Assembly: GCA_017443345.1 (NCBI GenBank)
Contig: JAFSNR010000018.1
Coordinates: 1 to 64,000, forward strand
DNA from: Prevotella sp.
Lineage (GTDB): Bacteria > Bacteroidota > Bacteroidia > Bacteroidales > Bacteroidaceae
Direction: 5' to 3'
Length of the DNA: 64,000 nt
Part shown: positions 51,539-59,875 of the stretch, in pieces
How the letters are laid out: every line of letters starts with the position of its first letter
How positions within the stretch are numbered: the stretch's first letter is position 1
Made by a program: the position numbers and the translations under genes
The notes under the pieces: model-generated
What the model was told of the DNA's origin: nothing
Database searches by the model: none
The model's input: the letters and a program-made list of their open reading frames with translations, nothing else

Positions 51539-52990
51539 TTAGAATCGGGTGTAAATAAAAGCATTGTTGGTGGCACCCACTAACAGGGCGACACTGAGTA
51601 TCAGCAGGAAAGCTGAGATCGTCAGACGGGATACGAAGACAAGCGATCCATGCACCAGACTACCCTTGTGGGTGATGTAGAGCAGCAGATCGCCCATCCA
51701 CTGGCGCAGGGGCATGCAGAACAGCAGGCAAACCACCCAGAGCCAGCAATTGTCCATCAGACTGCTGATGGTTACAAAGTCGTGGAAGCTACCTGTCTGT
51801 CCGAAGCAGATCTCGAAGAAGCGGATCATCCTGCTGCTGTCGTCGAAATAGAAGATACCCCAGCCGATCACGACCAGTACCAGGCTGTAGAGGTGGAGCA
51901 GGGGAGAGGGAATATAGCGTTGTACGCGTAGGATGGTGTACTTCTCAAGGGTGACGATGAAGCCGAAGTAGACACCCCAGATGATGAAGTTCCACGAGGC
52001 GCCATGCCACATACCCGTGAGGAACCACACCACGAGGATGTTCAGCGCCTGATGGCTGCGGTTACCTCCCATGGGGATATAGACATAGTCGCGGAAGAAG
52101 CTGCCGAGTGAGATATGCCATCGTCGCCAGAAGTCCGTGATGGAGTTGCAGCAATAGGGATGGCGGAAGTTCTCGTTGAAGTGGAAGCCAAGACAACGTC
52201 CGAGACCTATCGCCATATCACTGTAACCTGAGAAGTCGAAGTAGATCTGCAGGGTGAAGGCCACGATACCTACCCACGAGCCCGTCGTCGTCAGGTCCTG
52301 AAGGTTATTGGCCAGGAACTGGTCTGAGATCTCTGACAACTGATTCGCCAGTATGACCTTCTTACCCAGACCAATCATAAAACGATAGATACCCTCAGCC
52401 ACATCGCTGGAGGATACCTGGCGGTTGTGGATTTCACGGGCCACAGTGTTGTAGCGCACGATAGGACCCGCTATCAGCTGTGGGAACATCGAGATGTAGA
52501 GCAGCAGATTGCCGAAATGCCGTTGTACTGGGGCTTCACGATGATAGACATCGATCAGGTAGGAGATCGATTGGAACGTATAGAAGCTGATACCGATAGG
52601 CAGGGAGATTTTGGGGTCGGCCACCTCGATGCCAAGGGCATTCAGTTGTTGAGCGAAGAAACTCAGGTATTTGAAGGTGCTCAGAATCAGGATGTTCCCT
52701 ATGAGACCTAAGGCCAATGCCCAGCGACGTGCACTTCCTGTCTGATGGTCGATACCAAGTCCTGCCAGATAGTTCACCAGCACACAGAACAGCATGAGGA
52801 ACACATAGACGGGTTCGCCCCAGGCATAGAAGATCAGGGAGAAGATGACGAGTGTTGAGTTCTGGAACAGATGACAATGCTCTCCTGGCTCCTCCATGAG
52901 TATCTGGCTGTCAATCCAGGCAGCTGCCAGATAGGTCAAGGCAAATGCAGGGAGGAAGACGAACAGGAAGAACAAATCTGAAAATACCAT
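51539..52990 (-). CDS. MBOAT family O-acyltransferase (AlgI/DltB-like)
   Basis: A 483-residue polytopic membrane protein. Seen: FPQLIAGPIVRYN, IYFDFSGYSDMAIGLG, TDFWRRWHISLGSFFRDYVY and the catalytic-His block GMWHGASWNFIIWGVYFG. It passes acyl groups, usually acetyl, across the membrane to a periplasmic partner, here the DHHW proteins encoded downstream. The polymer modified is unknown. Confidence 0.94.
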   Translation of the reverse strand: MVFSDLFFLFVFLPAFALTYLAAAWIDSQILMEEPGEHCHLFQNSTLVIFSLIFYAWGEPVYVFLMLFCVLVNYLAGLGIDHQTGSARRWALALGLIGNILILSTFKYLSFFAQQLNALGIEVADPKISLPIGISFYTFQSISYLIDVYHREAPVQRHFGNLLLYISMFPQLIAGPIVRYNTVAREIHNRQVSSSDVAEGIYRFMIGLGKKVILANQLSEISDQFLANNLQDLTTTGSWVGIVAFTLQIYFDFSGYSDMAIGLGRCLGFHFNENFRHPYCCNSITDFWRRWHISLGSFFRDYVYIPMGGNRSHQALNILVVWFLTGMWHGASWNFIIWGVYFGFIVTLEKYTILRVQRYIPSPLLHLYSLVLVVIGWGIFYFDDSSRMIRFFEICFGQTGSFHDFVTISSLMDNCWLWVVCLLFCMPLRQWMGDLLLYITHKGSLVHGSLVFVSRLTISAFLLILSVALLVGATNNAFIYTRF

Positions 52991-53001
52991 GATCCCTGAC
53001 T

Positions 53002-53751
53002 TTATTGTTTTAATAATGTGGCAACCTCTTGGGCGATATAGGTGCCGATATGTTTTGCCCCAAGTTCTGTGGTGTGGGTACCGTCTTTTGTATCGACAGG
53101 CTCCTGGTCCAAACGGATCACACTGAGGTGAAGCAGTCTGCCACAGTCTTCTATCACATCACCAGCCCTAGTGATGTTGGCTCTACCTGCTGCCGCCGAC
53201 TGCATAGGGGTGAGCAGGATGATGCGTGCCTGAGGACAGACGGCTTGCAACAGTTCACAATCATAGCGAACCGACTCTGCCAGTGAGATGATCTGAGATA
53301 TGGGGCGACATTTGAGATTGTCAATGGCGAAGGCCTCCTCTGCCGTGACGTCGAAGACCTTGGGCCTGTCCTTTTGGAACCAAGCATCGTTGGTGCCAGC
53401 CATCATCAGAATCAACTGGGGCTGAGGCTGCACACCGCTGTCAATGGCCTCTTTCAGCCGTTCTATCTGATTATAGATGACGTTGTCGTTACCCAAGACA
53501 CCGATGTTCTCCAGCGTATTTCGCTTGGTGGCTGTCGTATTCGTCCAGGTGGCGCCACTACGGGCATAGCTCTTGATGGTGGCAGGAAGGAAAGCATCCT
53601 TGAACCATTTGTTCCACCCTCGGGGCTTGTCACAATTGTCTCCGCCAATCCAGGTGTTGGAGTCGCCGAGTATCGCCACGTCAATGGCCTGTTGCGCCCT
53701 CGTGGTGGGTGTTACGAACAATATCAGGAGTAGGATGATGAGCTGTTTCAT
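53002..53751 (-). CDS. SGNH/GDSL hydrolase, exported
   Basis: A 249-residue exported esterase-type protein: signal peptide (to about residue 19), block I VAILGDSNTWIGG, block III MMAGTNDAWF and the C-terminal DGTHTTELG with the catalytic Asp/His. It lies first in the acetylation module, 11 bp before the MBOAT gene, so it may remove or transfer acetyl groups on the same polymer. Confidence 0.88.
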   Translation of the reverse strand: MKQLIILLLILFVTPTTRAQQAIDVAILGDSNTWIGGDNCDKPRGWNKWFKDAFLPATIKSYARSGATWTNTTATKRNTLENIGVLGNDNVIYNQIERLKEAIDSGVQPQPQLILMMAGTNDAWFQKDRPKVFDVTAEEAFAIDNLKCRPISQIISLAESVRYDCELLQAVCPQARIILLTPMQSAAAGRANITRAGDVIEDCGRLLHLSVIRLDQEPVDTKDGTHTTELGAKHIGTYIAQEVATLLKQ

Positions 53752-53765
53752 AGATAGTATGATCG

Positions 53766-55313
53766 TTATATGCCACGTTCTGCCCAGTCGCCACGATCCA
53801 AACTACGATAGCCAATGGCCTCGGCGATGTGGTAGGATTGTATCTGTGCTTGGCCTTCGAGGTCGGCAATGGTACGGGCCACCTTCAAGATACGGTTATA
53901 GGCTCGTGCTGAGAGGGAGAGTCTTTCCATCGCCATACGGAGCATGTCCAGACTCTGGGTGTCAGGCTCTGCAAACTGGTGGATCATCTTTTCCGTCATC
54001 TGTGCGTTGCAGTAGATACCTTTGAACGCCTTGTAACGTTCTTCTTGTATCTGACGGGCCTTGATAACGCGCTCACGGATGGCGGCACTGGGTTCGCCTG
54101 GCTGCATCTGTGAGAGTTGTGCAAAAGGAACGGCCTGAACCTCACAGTGGATGTCTATACGATCCATCAGCGGACCACTTATCTTCGAGAGATAACGGCT
54201 GATCTGTCCTGGGGTGCAGACGCAGTGGTGCGTGGGGTCCCCGTAGTAGCCGCAAGGGCAGGGATTCATCGAGGCCACGAACATAAACGAGCAGGGATAC
54301 TCCACCGTATACTTCGCCCTCGAGATAGTGATCTTTCGGTCTTCGAGCGGCTGACGAAGCACCTCAAGCGTCGACTTAGAAAATTCAGCTAATTCATCGA
54401 GAAAGAGCACTCCGTTATGGGCCATAGACACCTCCCCTGGAAGGGCTCTGTTGCCACCGCCTGTCATCGCCACCTGTGAGACGGTGTGGTGGGGACTGCG
54501 GAAGGGGCGCTGTGAGATCAGAGACGTGCCACTGCTGAGTTTGCCTGCCACGGAGTGTATCTGGGTGGTCTCCAGACTCTCTGCCAGCGATAGTGGGGGC
54601 AGGATGCTGGGCAGTCGTTTCGCCATCATCGACTTACCACTGCCAGGACTGCCGATCATAATCAGGTTGTGACCACCAGCAGCGGCCACCTCCAGGGCGC
54701 GCTTCACACTCTCCTGTCCTCTCACATCGGCAAAGTCGAGGTCGAAGCTGTATTGATGTTCGTAGAACTCCTTACGGGTATCGATGACGGTAGGCTCATA
54801 CCGTTCTGCCCCGTTCATGAAACTGATGACGTCAGAGAGGTTCTCCATGCCATAGATGTCGAGATTGTTGACAACAGCCGCCTCGTTCACGTTCTCCATG
54901 GGCACGATGAGGCCCTTGAACTTCTCCTGACGGGCACGGATAGCTACGGAGAGGGCACCGCTGACGGGTTTCAGCTTACCGTCGAGGCCCAGTTCGCCTA
55001 TCATCATATAGTCTGAGAGCATCGTCTCGCTCACCTTCCCATGAGCCGCCAGGATACCTACCGCCAGGGGCAGGTCGTAACTGCTGCCCTCCTTGCGGAT
55101 ATCAGCAGGACTGAGGTTGATGGTCAGATCAGCGGTGGGAGGCTTGAAGCCGATGTTCGACATGGCAGCACGGATGCGGTCATAACTCTCCTTGACAGCG
55201 GTATCAGCCAGACCAGAAAGGTGGAACATGACGCCACGGGTCATGTTCACTTCAATGGTGATGGTCGTTGCCTCCAGCCCCATCACGGCTGCACAGAATG
55301 TTTTGACCAGCAT
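53766..55313 (-). CDS. YifB/ComM family AAA+ ATPase
   Basis: A 515-residue Mg-chelatase-like ATPase. N-terminal Lon-protease-like domain, Walker A GSPGSGKSMMAKRLPSI (about residue 215), Walker B GVLFLDELAEF, and the C-terminal Mg-chelatase domain with a Cys-rich PCPCGYYGDPTHHCVC loop. ComM is a helicase that extends branch migration during natural transformation. dprA is also in this window, though not adjacent. Sits between the SGNH gene (14 bp) and the thioredoxin-fold gene (6 bp). Confidence 0.93.
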   Translation of the reverse strand: MLVKTFCAAVMGLEATTITIEVNMTRGVMFHLSGLADTAVKESYDRIRAAMSNIGFKPPTADLTINLSPADIRKEGSSYDLPLAVGILAAHGKVSETMLSDYMMIGELGLDGKLKPVSGALSVAIRARQEKFKGLIVPMENVNEAAVVNNLDIYGMENLSDVISFMNGAERYEPTVIDTRKEFYEHQYSFDLDFADVRGQESVKRALEVAAAGGHNLIMIGSPGSGKSMMAKRLPSILPPLSLAESLETTQIHSVAGKLSSGTSLISQRPFRSPHHTVSQVAMTGGGNRALPGEVSMAHNGVLFLDELAEFSKSTLEVLRQPLEDRKITISRAKYTVEYPCSFMFVASMNPCPCGYYGDPTHHCVCTPGQISRYLSKISGPLMDRIDIHCEVQAVPFAQLSQMQPGEPSAAIRERVIKARQIQEERYKAFKGIYCNAQMTEKMIHQFAEPDTQSLDMLRMAMERLSLSARAYNRILKVARTIADLEGQAQIQSYHIAEAIGYRSLDRGDWAERGI

Positions 55314-55319
55314 CTCGTA

Positions 55320-56330
55320 TTATTCAAGTAGCTCCTTGAGCTTATCAGTCATTTTCTGGTAGTTCAGTCTGCGGGCGATGATCTTTCCCTGTGCGTCAGC
55401 GACGATGTTGTCAGGCAGATAGGTCAGTCCTGTCTTCTGGAGGATAGGTGTCTCCCACATCTGTCCATCGCAGACGGTGCTCCACTTGATGGAGTCTCGC
55501 CCTATGATGCGCTGGCACTCCTTGAGGTTGGCATCCAGGCAGACGCTGATAATCTTCAGATCGTCGCCGTATTTGCTCTTCAGCCTGTTGAGCAGGTTCT
55601 GTATGGACATGCTTTCATAGTTGTAGGTGGCCCAGAGGGTGATGATGTTCACCTTACCGTTCAAATCTGACGACGACACACTGTTGCCGTTGACGTCCTT
55701 CGCTGAGAACGTGGGGATCTTCAGCCCTTTCTGGTTGATCTTGAGTCCCTCCACCTGTTTGCTCAGCTGTGCCAGCCCCTCGTCTTCAGGATTAGCCAGG
55801 CGTAGCACCTCTGTCATCTCGTGAGCCAACTGATAGTCAGCCTCTGGCGTGCGGATGAAATACCTGTCGAGGATATAGCGGCTGAGGGGCGATGTGGGGT
55901 TCTCCTTGATAAAGTCGCTGGCGACCTTGATGACCTCTGGTGGGGTCATCTGACTGGTCTGCAGTCTGAATGCCGTCATCTCCTTGTTCTCGGCCGTTCC
56001 CTTAATCTGTGTCTCTTTCAGGTGGGTGGCGTCACCCTCGATCGTGATGGTGGCACCAGGCATGGCGAAGACGGGCAGTTCCGAGAAGTTGGGGAATACG
56101 AGGACGAAGGTCAGCGTATCTTCCAGAGGGATACGATATTCGAACTCACCTTTCTGCAGGCTGATGGTGTCCAGCTTGTGGCTTCCGTACGTACCATAGA
56201 TATACAGTTCGCCCTGGTTCATGCCTTTGAAGCTGCCCTGTATCCTGAAGACACCGCTTTTCTGACTGCATGACGCCATGAAAAGCAGACAGATGGATAA
56301 GGCGACGAATAAAGTTCTCCCTTTGATCAT
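55320..56330 (-). CDS. DUF4369 / thioredoxin-fold lipoprotein lacking the CxxC
   Basis: A 336-residue lipoprotein (Cys in LLFMASC). N-terminal DUF4369 domain (FRIQGSFKGMNQGELYIYG), C-terminal TlpA/ResA-type fold. Where active homologues have WCxxC, this protein reads TLWATYNYES, so both redox cysteines are replaced (Asn and Ser). The cis-Pro loop (LTYLPDNIVAD) is kept. Therefore not an oxidoreductase; a binding or scaffold role is inferred. Its start abuts the stop of the upstream lipoprotein gene. Confidence 0.85.
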   Translation of the reverse strand: MIKGRTLFVALSICLLFMASCSQKSGVFRIQGSFKGMNQGELYIYGTYGSHKLDTISLQKGEFEYRIPLEDTLTFVLVFPNFSELPVFAMPGATITIEGDATHLKETQIKGTAENKEMTAFRLQTSQMTPPEVIKVASDFIKENPTSPLSRYILDRYFIRTPEADYQLAHEMTEVLRLANPEDEGLAQLSKQVEGLKINQKGLKIPTFSAKDVNGNSVSSSDLNGKVNIITLWATYNYESMSIQNLLNRLKSKYGDDLKIISVCLDANLKECQRIIGRDSIKWSTVCDGQMWETPILQKTGLTYLPDNIVADAQGKIIARRLNYQKMTDKLKELLE

Positions 56331-57980
56331 TTACTTCTTCAGTTCGAGATCGTTCTCGGCATATTTGGCCAGTGAGGGATCCTTGCTGATAGCCTCTTTC
56401 AGGGCCTCGTTGGCATCTTTGGTGTTACCCATACGTGCACTGAGCAGCGCCTTCAGGTAGGCTGTCGTGGCATCCGGATTCTTCACGTACTTCAGCGTGG
56501 TGGCTGCGGTAGCGTAGTTCTTGTTCAGGATCTGAGCCAGGGCGGCACTGTTGCTGTAGATCTCTCCGAAGTCCTGTTCTGCCTGGGCATAGTTACCCTT
56601 GGCGAGGTTCAGGTTACCCATGATCTCTGCCAGACCGTTGGCACCTGTAGCACTGGCAATCAGCTGTTCAGCCTTGGCAATGTCACCATTCTTCAGAGCC
56701 AGCAGTCCCAGGTTGGCATTGGCCTCGGGCAGTCCTTGAGCCTTGTTGAAGCCATCCAGAAGGATCTCGGCACCCTTGACATAGCCGAGGGCGGCGATAT
56801 TGTTGTAGGCACGCTTGTCGTTGGGGTATACCGCAGTGGCGGTGTTATAGATCATCAACTTCTCGTCGAGATTGTCCTTGAGTGTAGCGGCATAGAGGAT
56901 CTCCTCGATGCTGAGCTGCTTGGGATCGGCTGCCAGCTGACTCAGGATCTGCTCGTCGCTGCGGCCAATGGTCTCGTAGTTGATGGTGAGGCGCGAACGG
57001 CGCAGCTGTGGCAGGATGCCGTCAGCCAGTTCACGGAAGGCTGAGCTGATATTTTTGATCTGCTGCTCACGCTCCTGGGGATCCTTGTACATCGAAAGCA
57101 CGCGCAGGATGATGTCCTTGTCCTGGATGTTGCTCGTCTTCACGAGTTCCTGGAAACCGTCCCAGTCCTGAGCCGTGTACTTGGCATCGACGGGGGCGTC
57201 CATCTTGATCTTCTTCAGCTCCTTGTTCACATACTGCTCCGACACCTTCTGACGCTCGTTGGCCAGCTTGTCGTTGATATTGAAGCCACCGTCTGGCGAT
57301 GCATAGGCTGACACCTCCACATTGTCGAGGGCCAGACGCTCGTGGTCGTCGTTGATCTGCTTCAACATCTTCACGAACTCCTGTACCGAGTTGTTCTTCA
57401 GCTCACTCTTGCGGAGGTTAGCCTGCTGGATGAGGAACTTGATGTTGGCCTCCTGCTTCTTCTTCGTGATGCGCTGGTAGGCATCCTGAGCGATGGCAGG
57501 CTGGGCAGAAGTGAGGGTACGCTTATAGAGTTCCGATGTGGCGATGACACCATCGGCCACCTTCACCTCGGGCACCTTCATCTGCTTCGAGCCGATACGT
57601 GCATCGAAGGTCAGGAACATCTCGGCCTTGTTGTCGTCGGCATAGGCGAAGTTGGTCTTCATCGTGTAGTTGCCACCCATCTTGTAGCTAATGGTCTGGT
57701 CGTTGCCCAGCACGCTCTCACCCTGGAAGGTGGCGGTATTGCCCTTGACGATGGTGCCGTTCGAATAGCGCAGTTCAGGAATGACGGTCACGACGGCCTT
57801 CTTTTTCATGTACTTCTCAGGGAAGTGGCCGTTGATGGTTGCGGGTACAGTCCCTGCCTGAGTCTCAAGCGGATTAGGGGTCACAGTGAAATTGTCTGCC
57901 GAGAGGGCTCCCAGTTTCGAACAGGAAGTGAAAAGCATCGCGGATGCCACTGACAGGAGGAGGTAGTTTCTTTTCTTCAT
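56331..57980 (-). CDS. TPR lipoprotein with OmpA-like segment
   Basis: A 549-residue lipoprotein (Cys in AMLFTSC). The middle holds VEVSAYASPDGGFNINDKLA, reminiscent of the peptidoglycan-binding core of OmpA-type domains, and the C-terminal third is built of TPR-like helices (AYNNIAALGYVKGAEILL, ANLGLLALKNGDIAKAEQL). Probably an envelope-organising lipoprotein; exact role unknown. Starts at ATG 57980, because the longer frame runs into the tRNA gene. First gene of a likely seven-gene minus-strand operon down to 49023. Confidence 0.8.
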   Translation of the reverse strand: MKKRNYLLLSVASAMLFTSCSKLGALSADNFTVTPNPLETQAGTVPATINGHFPEKYMKKKAVVTVIPELRYSNGTIVKGNTATFQGESVLGNDQTISYKMGGNYTMKTNFAYADDNKAEMFLTFDARIGSKQMKVPEVKVADGVIATSELYKRTLTSAQPAIAQDAYQRITKKKQEANIKFLIQQANLRKSELKNNSVQEFVKMLKQINDDHERLALDNVEVSAYASPDGGFNINDKLANERQKVSEQYVNKELKKIKMDAPVDAKYTAQDWDGFQELVKTSNIQDKDIILRVLSMYKDPQEREQQIKNISSAFRELADGILPQLRRSRLTINYETIGRSDEQILSQLAADPKQLSIEEILYAATLKDNLDEKLMIYNTATAVYPNDKRAYNNIAALGYVKGAEILLDGFNKAQGLPEANANLGLLALKNGDIAKAEQLIASATGANGLAEIMGNLNLAKGNYAQAEQDFGEIYSNSAALAQILNKNYATAATTLKYVKNPDATTAYLKALLSARMGNTKDANEALKEAISKDPSLAKYAENDLELKK

Positions 57981-58055
57981 ATCTTGAGTCTTTAGTTTGT
58001 TTTTCTTCGTATATAAAACAATGAGCGGGCAGTCAGCCTCGCTCCATTGCTGTGG

Positions 58056-58141
58056 TGCCGCGAGCGGGACTCGAACCCGCACGACCGTTTCGGGTCAAGG
58101 GATTTTAAGTCCCTCGTGTCTACCAATTCCACCATTGCGGC
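58056..58141 (-). tRNA. tRNA-Leu (TAA)
   Basis: 86-nt tRNA on the minus strand with a long variable arm. The anticodon loop contains TTAAAA with anticodon TAA, the T arm is GCGGG-TTCGAGT-CCCGC, and the acceptor is GCCGCAA paired with TCGCGGC. One A-C mismatch is seen at acceptor position 6-67. CCA is not encoded. Confidence 0.92.
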
Positions 58142-58177
58142 GCCCGATATGCTCGAGCTTTACGGCTTTTGCGAGTG

Positions 58178-58210
58178 CAAAGGTAGCAAGTTTTCTCCGA
58201 ATAGCCAAAC
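58178..58210 (-). promoter_or_regulatory. Promoter of tRNA-Leu
   Basis: On the minus strand: TTTGG (58210-58206), 20 bp, TACCTTTG (58185-58178), about 36 bp before the tRNA 5' end. Confidence 0.75.
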
Positions 58211-58260
58211 TTTTTACACATTATTTAATAATATAATAAGCAAATTACGAAACATTGTTG

Positions 58261-58320
58261 TATCTTTGCAGCCAAAACAGGACAAATGCAGAAAGTAGAA
58301 CCCATGAGTTACGAGCCGTA
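58261..58320 (+). promoter_or_regulatory. -7 box and 11-codon stub running into array A
   Basis: TATCTTTG (58261-58268) is followed by GACAAATG and an 11-codon frame (58286-58321, MQKVEPMSYEP) that stops inside the first array module. It looks like the promoter and start of a gene whose body has been replaced by the array, or a transcript leader that runs through the array. Confidence 0.45.
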
Positions 58321-58420
58321 AGCTGAAGACCAGCCGTTGGGAAGCTGACTGCCAGCCGTAGCCGACCTCACCATCCTCGATGACGTCAGAAAACGATTAG
58401 GGTGACGAGAATGCAATAAT
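58311..58420 (+). repeat. 22-bp-module array A (five modules)
   Basis: Modules start at 58311 (m1, ACGAGCCGTAAGCT), 58333 (m2, CGTTGGGAAGCTGA), 58355 (m3, CGTAGCCGACCTCACCATCC), 58377 (m4, GACGTCAGAAAACGATT) and 58399 (m5, TGACGAGAATGCAATAA). 58336-58419 matches 61584-61667 at 79 of 84 positions. Compared with array B, one module between m1 and m2 is missing. Confidence 0.85.
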
Positions 58421-58432
58421 AAGAATTTGTGC

Positions 58433-58473
58433 AAAAAGTTTGGAGATTTAGAGATTAGTTTGTATCTTTGCAG
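58433..58473 (+). promoter_or_regulatory. Promoter of the ATPase gene, shared with rpn
   Basis: TTTG (58439-58442), 20 bp, TATCTTTG (58463-58470). 39 of 41 bases identical to 11701-11741. Between it and ATG 58531 lies a tandem AGAATAAAA repeat (about 58483-58527). Confidence 0.85.
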
Positions 58474-58530
58474 CAGTTCAAAGAATAAAAGAGAATAAAA
58501 AAGAATAAAAGAGAATAAAAGAAGATAAAG

Positions 58531-59643
58531 ATGGATAAAAAGGAAGATATCTATCGTCTGTTTCAACCCACTTTCGGTAACCGTCCTGAGAAATACCTCG
58601 GTCGAGATGGTGTGATTCAGCAGTTCATCGCAGGATTAAAGGAACCAGTCGGGTCGCGCAATCGTTGTACGCTGTTCCTTGGGCAACGTGGTATGGGCAA
58701 GACAGCTCTGTTGCTTGAGTTGAGCGATCATGCACAAAAGGCCGGGTATGTAGTGGCCCGTGTGACAGCTCACGAGGGGATGCCTCAAGCCATCATCGAG
58801 CAGTTTCAACTCAATGGCTCTAAGTTCTTCGACAACGATAAGCGGAAACTAACGGGCGTGACTGCAGGTGCAATGGGATTTTCGTTCGGTCTTACCTTTT
58901 CGGAGGCTGCAGAGCGCCAGTATGGTTTCCGTTCGAAGATGTCATTGTTGTGCGATAAATTGGCTGAGAAAGGCAAAGGGGCACTGATTCTGATTGACGA
59001 AGTGCGCACATCGGTTGCCATGCGAGAAGTGGCATCGGCGTATCAGGAACTGGTCGGCGACCAGAAGAATGTTGCGATTGCGATGGCAGGACTGCCGCAT
59101 GCTGTTTCTTCTGTATTGAATGACAGCGTGCTGACCTTCTTGAATCGTGCTGTCAAGGTTGAACTGGGAACGATTTCAACTCAACTGATAAGAGCATACT
59201 ACGAAAAGGCATTTCGGTTGGTCGGGATAACGATTTCTGATGAACTTCTTGACCGGGCTGCGCTGTCAACACGAGGCTTCCCTTATCTGATGCAGTTAAT
59301 CGGTTATTATGTGATTCAATATACGCCAGAGGAAGGTACGGTAACAGATGATGTTATGAACAAATCAGAGAAAGCGGCGATGAAGGATATGGAAGATAAT
59401 GTGTTTAAGCCGATCCTGACCCCTTTGTCTGACAACGACATAGTATTTCTGCGGGCAATGGCTCGCTGCAACGGTACTGTGACTACATCTAAGTTACAGG
59501 CGAAATTGGGTAAGAGAGGCCCCGCTATTCAACCATATCGCAAGCGCCTGATTGAAGCAGGGGTCATTGAAGCGCCCAGACGCGGTGAACTACTGTTTGC
59601 TGTGCCTTATTTGGCCGATTTCCTACTATCTGAAAGAGAATAG
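58531..59643 (+). CDS. AAA-type ATPase with C-terminal winged helix
   Basis: A 370-residue STAND/ORC-like ATPase: GRDGVIQQFIAGL at the N-terminus, Walker A GQRGMGKTALLLEL (about residues 50-63), Walker B ALILIDEV (about 151-158) and a C-terminal winged-helix-like region (TVTTSKLQAKLGKRGPAI, RLIEAGVI). Similar ATP-binding proteins are scattered in Bacteroidota accessory regions; function unknown, perhaps defence or DNA binding. It stands alone with a promoter copied from, or to, the rpn gene at 11.7 kb. Confidence 0.8.
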   Translation: MDKKEDIYRLFQPTFGNRPEKYLGRDGVIQQFIAGLKEPVGSRNRCTLFLGQRGMGKTALLLELSDHAQKAGYVVARVTAHEGMPQAIIEQFQLNGSKFFDNDKRKLTGVTAGAMGFSFGLTFSEAAERQYGFRSKMSLLCDKLAEKGKGALILIDEVRTSVAMREVASAYQELVGDQKNVAIAMAGLPHAVSSVLNDSVLTFLNRAVKVELGTISTQLIRAYYEKAFRLVGITISDELLDRAALSTRGFPYLMQLIGYYVIQYTPEEGTVTDDVMNKSEKAAMKDMEDNVFKPILTPLSDNDIVFLRAMARCNGTVTTSKLQAKLGKRGPAIQPYRKRLIEAGVIEAPRRGELLFAVPYLADFLLSERE

Positions 59644-59693
59644 AAGTATTTCCAATTGAGGACGATTGGACACGAGCTGTTTTATGTAAATCG

Positions 59694-59741
59694 ACTCATG
59701 GGGGGCCAGTGGGTTAGCTCATTGTACCTGTCCTCATGAGT
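59694..59741. repeat. Palindromic intergenic element (ACTCATG family)
   Basis: ACTCATGGGG (59694-59703) pairs with CCTCATGAGT (59732-59741) around GTGGGTTAGCTCA. Same family as 8856-8910 and 11629-11660. A half copy (ACTCATGGGGACAGGTCC) begins near 61673. Confidence 0.65.
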
Positions 59742-59755
59742 TATGAGTCACTTTT

Positions 59756-59875
59756 GGCCATCCTCCCCCTAAATTATAGGAAAAGCCTTTAAATACTAGG
59801 GATTCGGATTGGGGGAGACCTCGCCATCCTCCCCCTATCCTCCCCCGTAGCTCCCCCTCAGGGTTCCCCTTTTCA
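59756..59875 (+). repeat. Left inverted repeat of the vapE element
   Basis: Pairs with 61303-61419. Rich in CCTCCCCC blocks. Its inner end overlaps the vapE stop codon (59873-59875). Confidence 0.75.
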
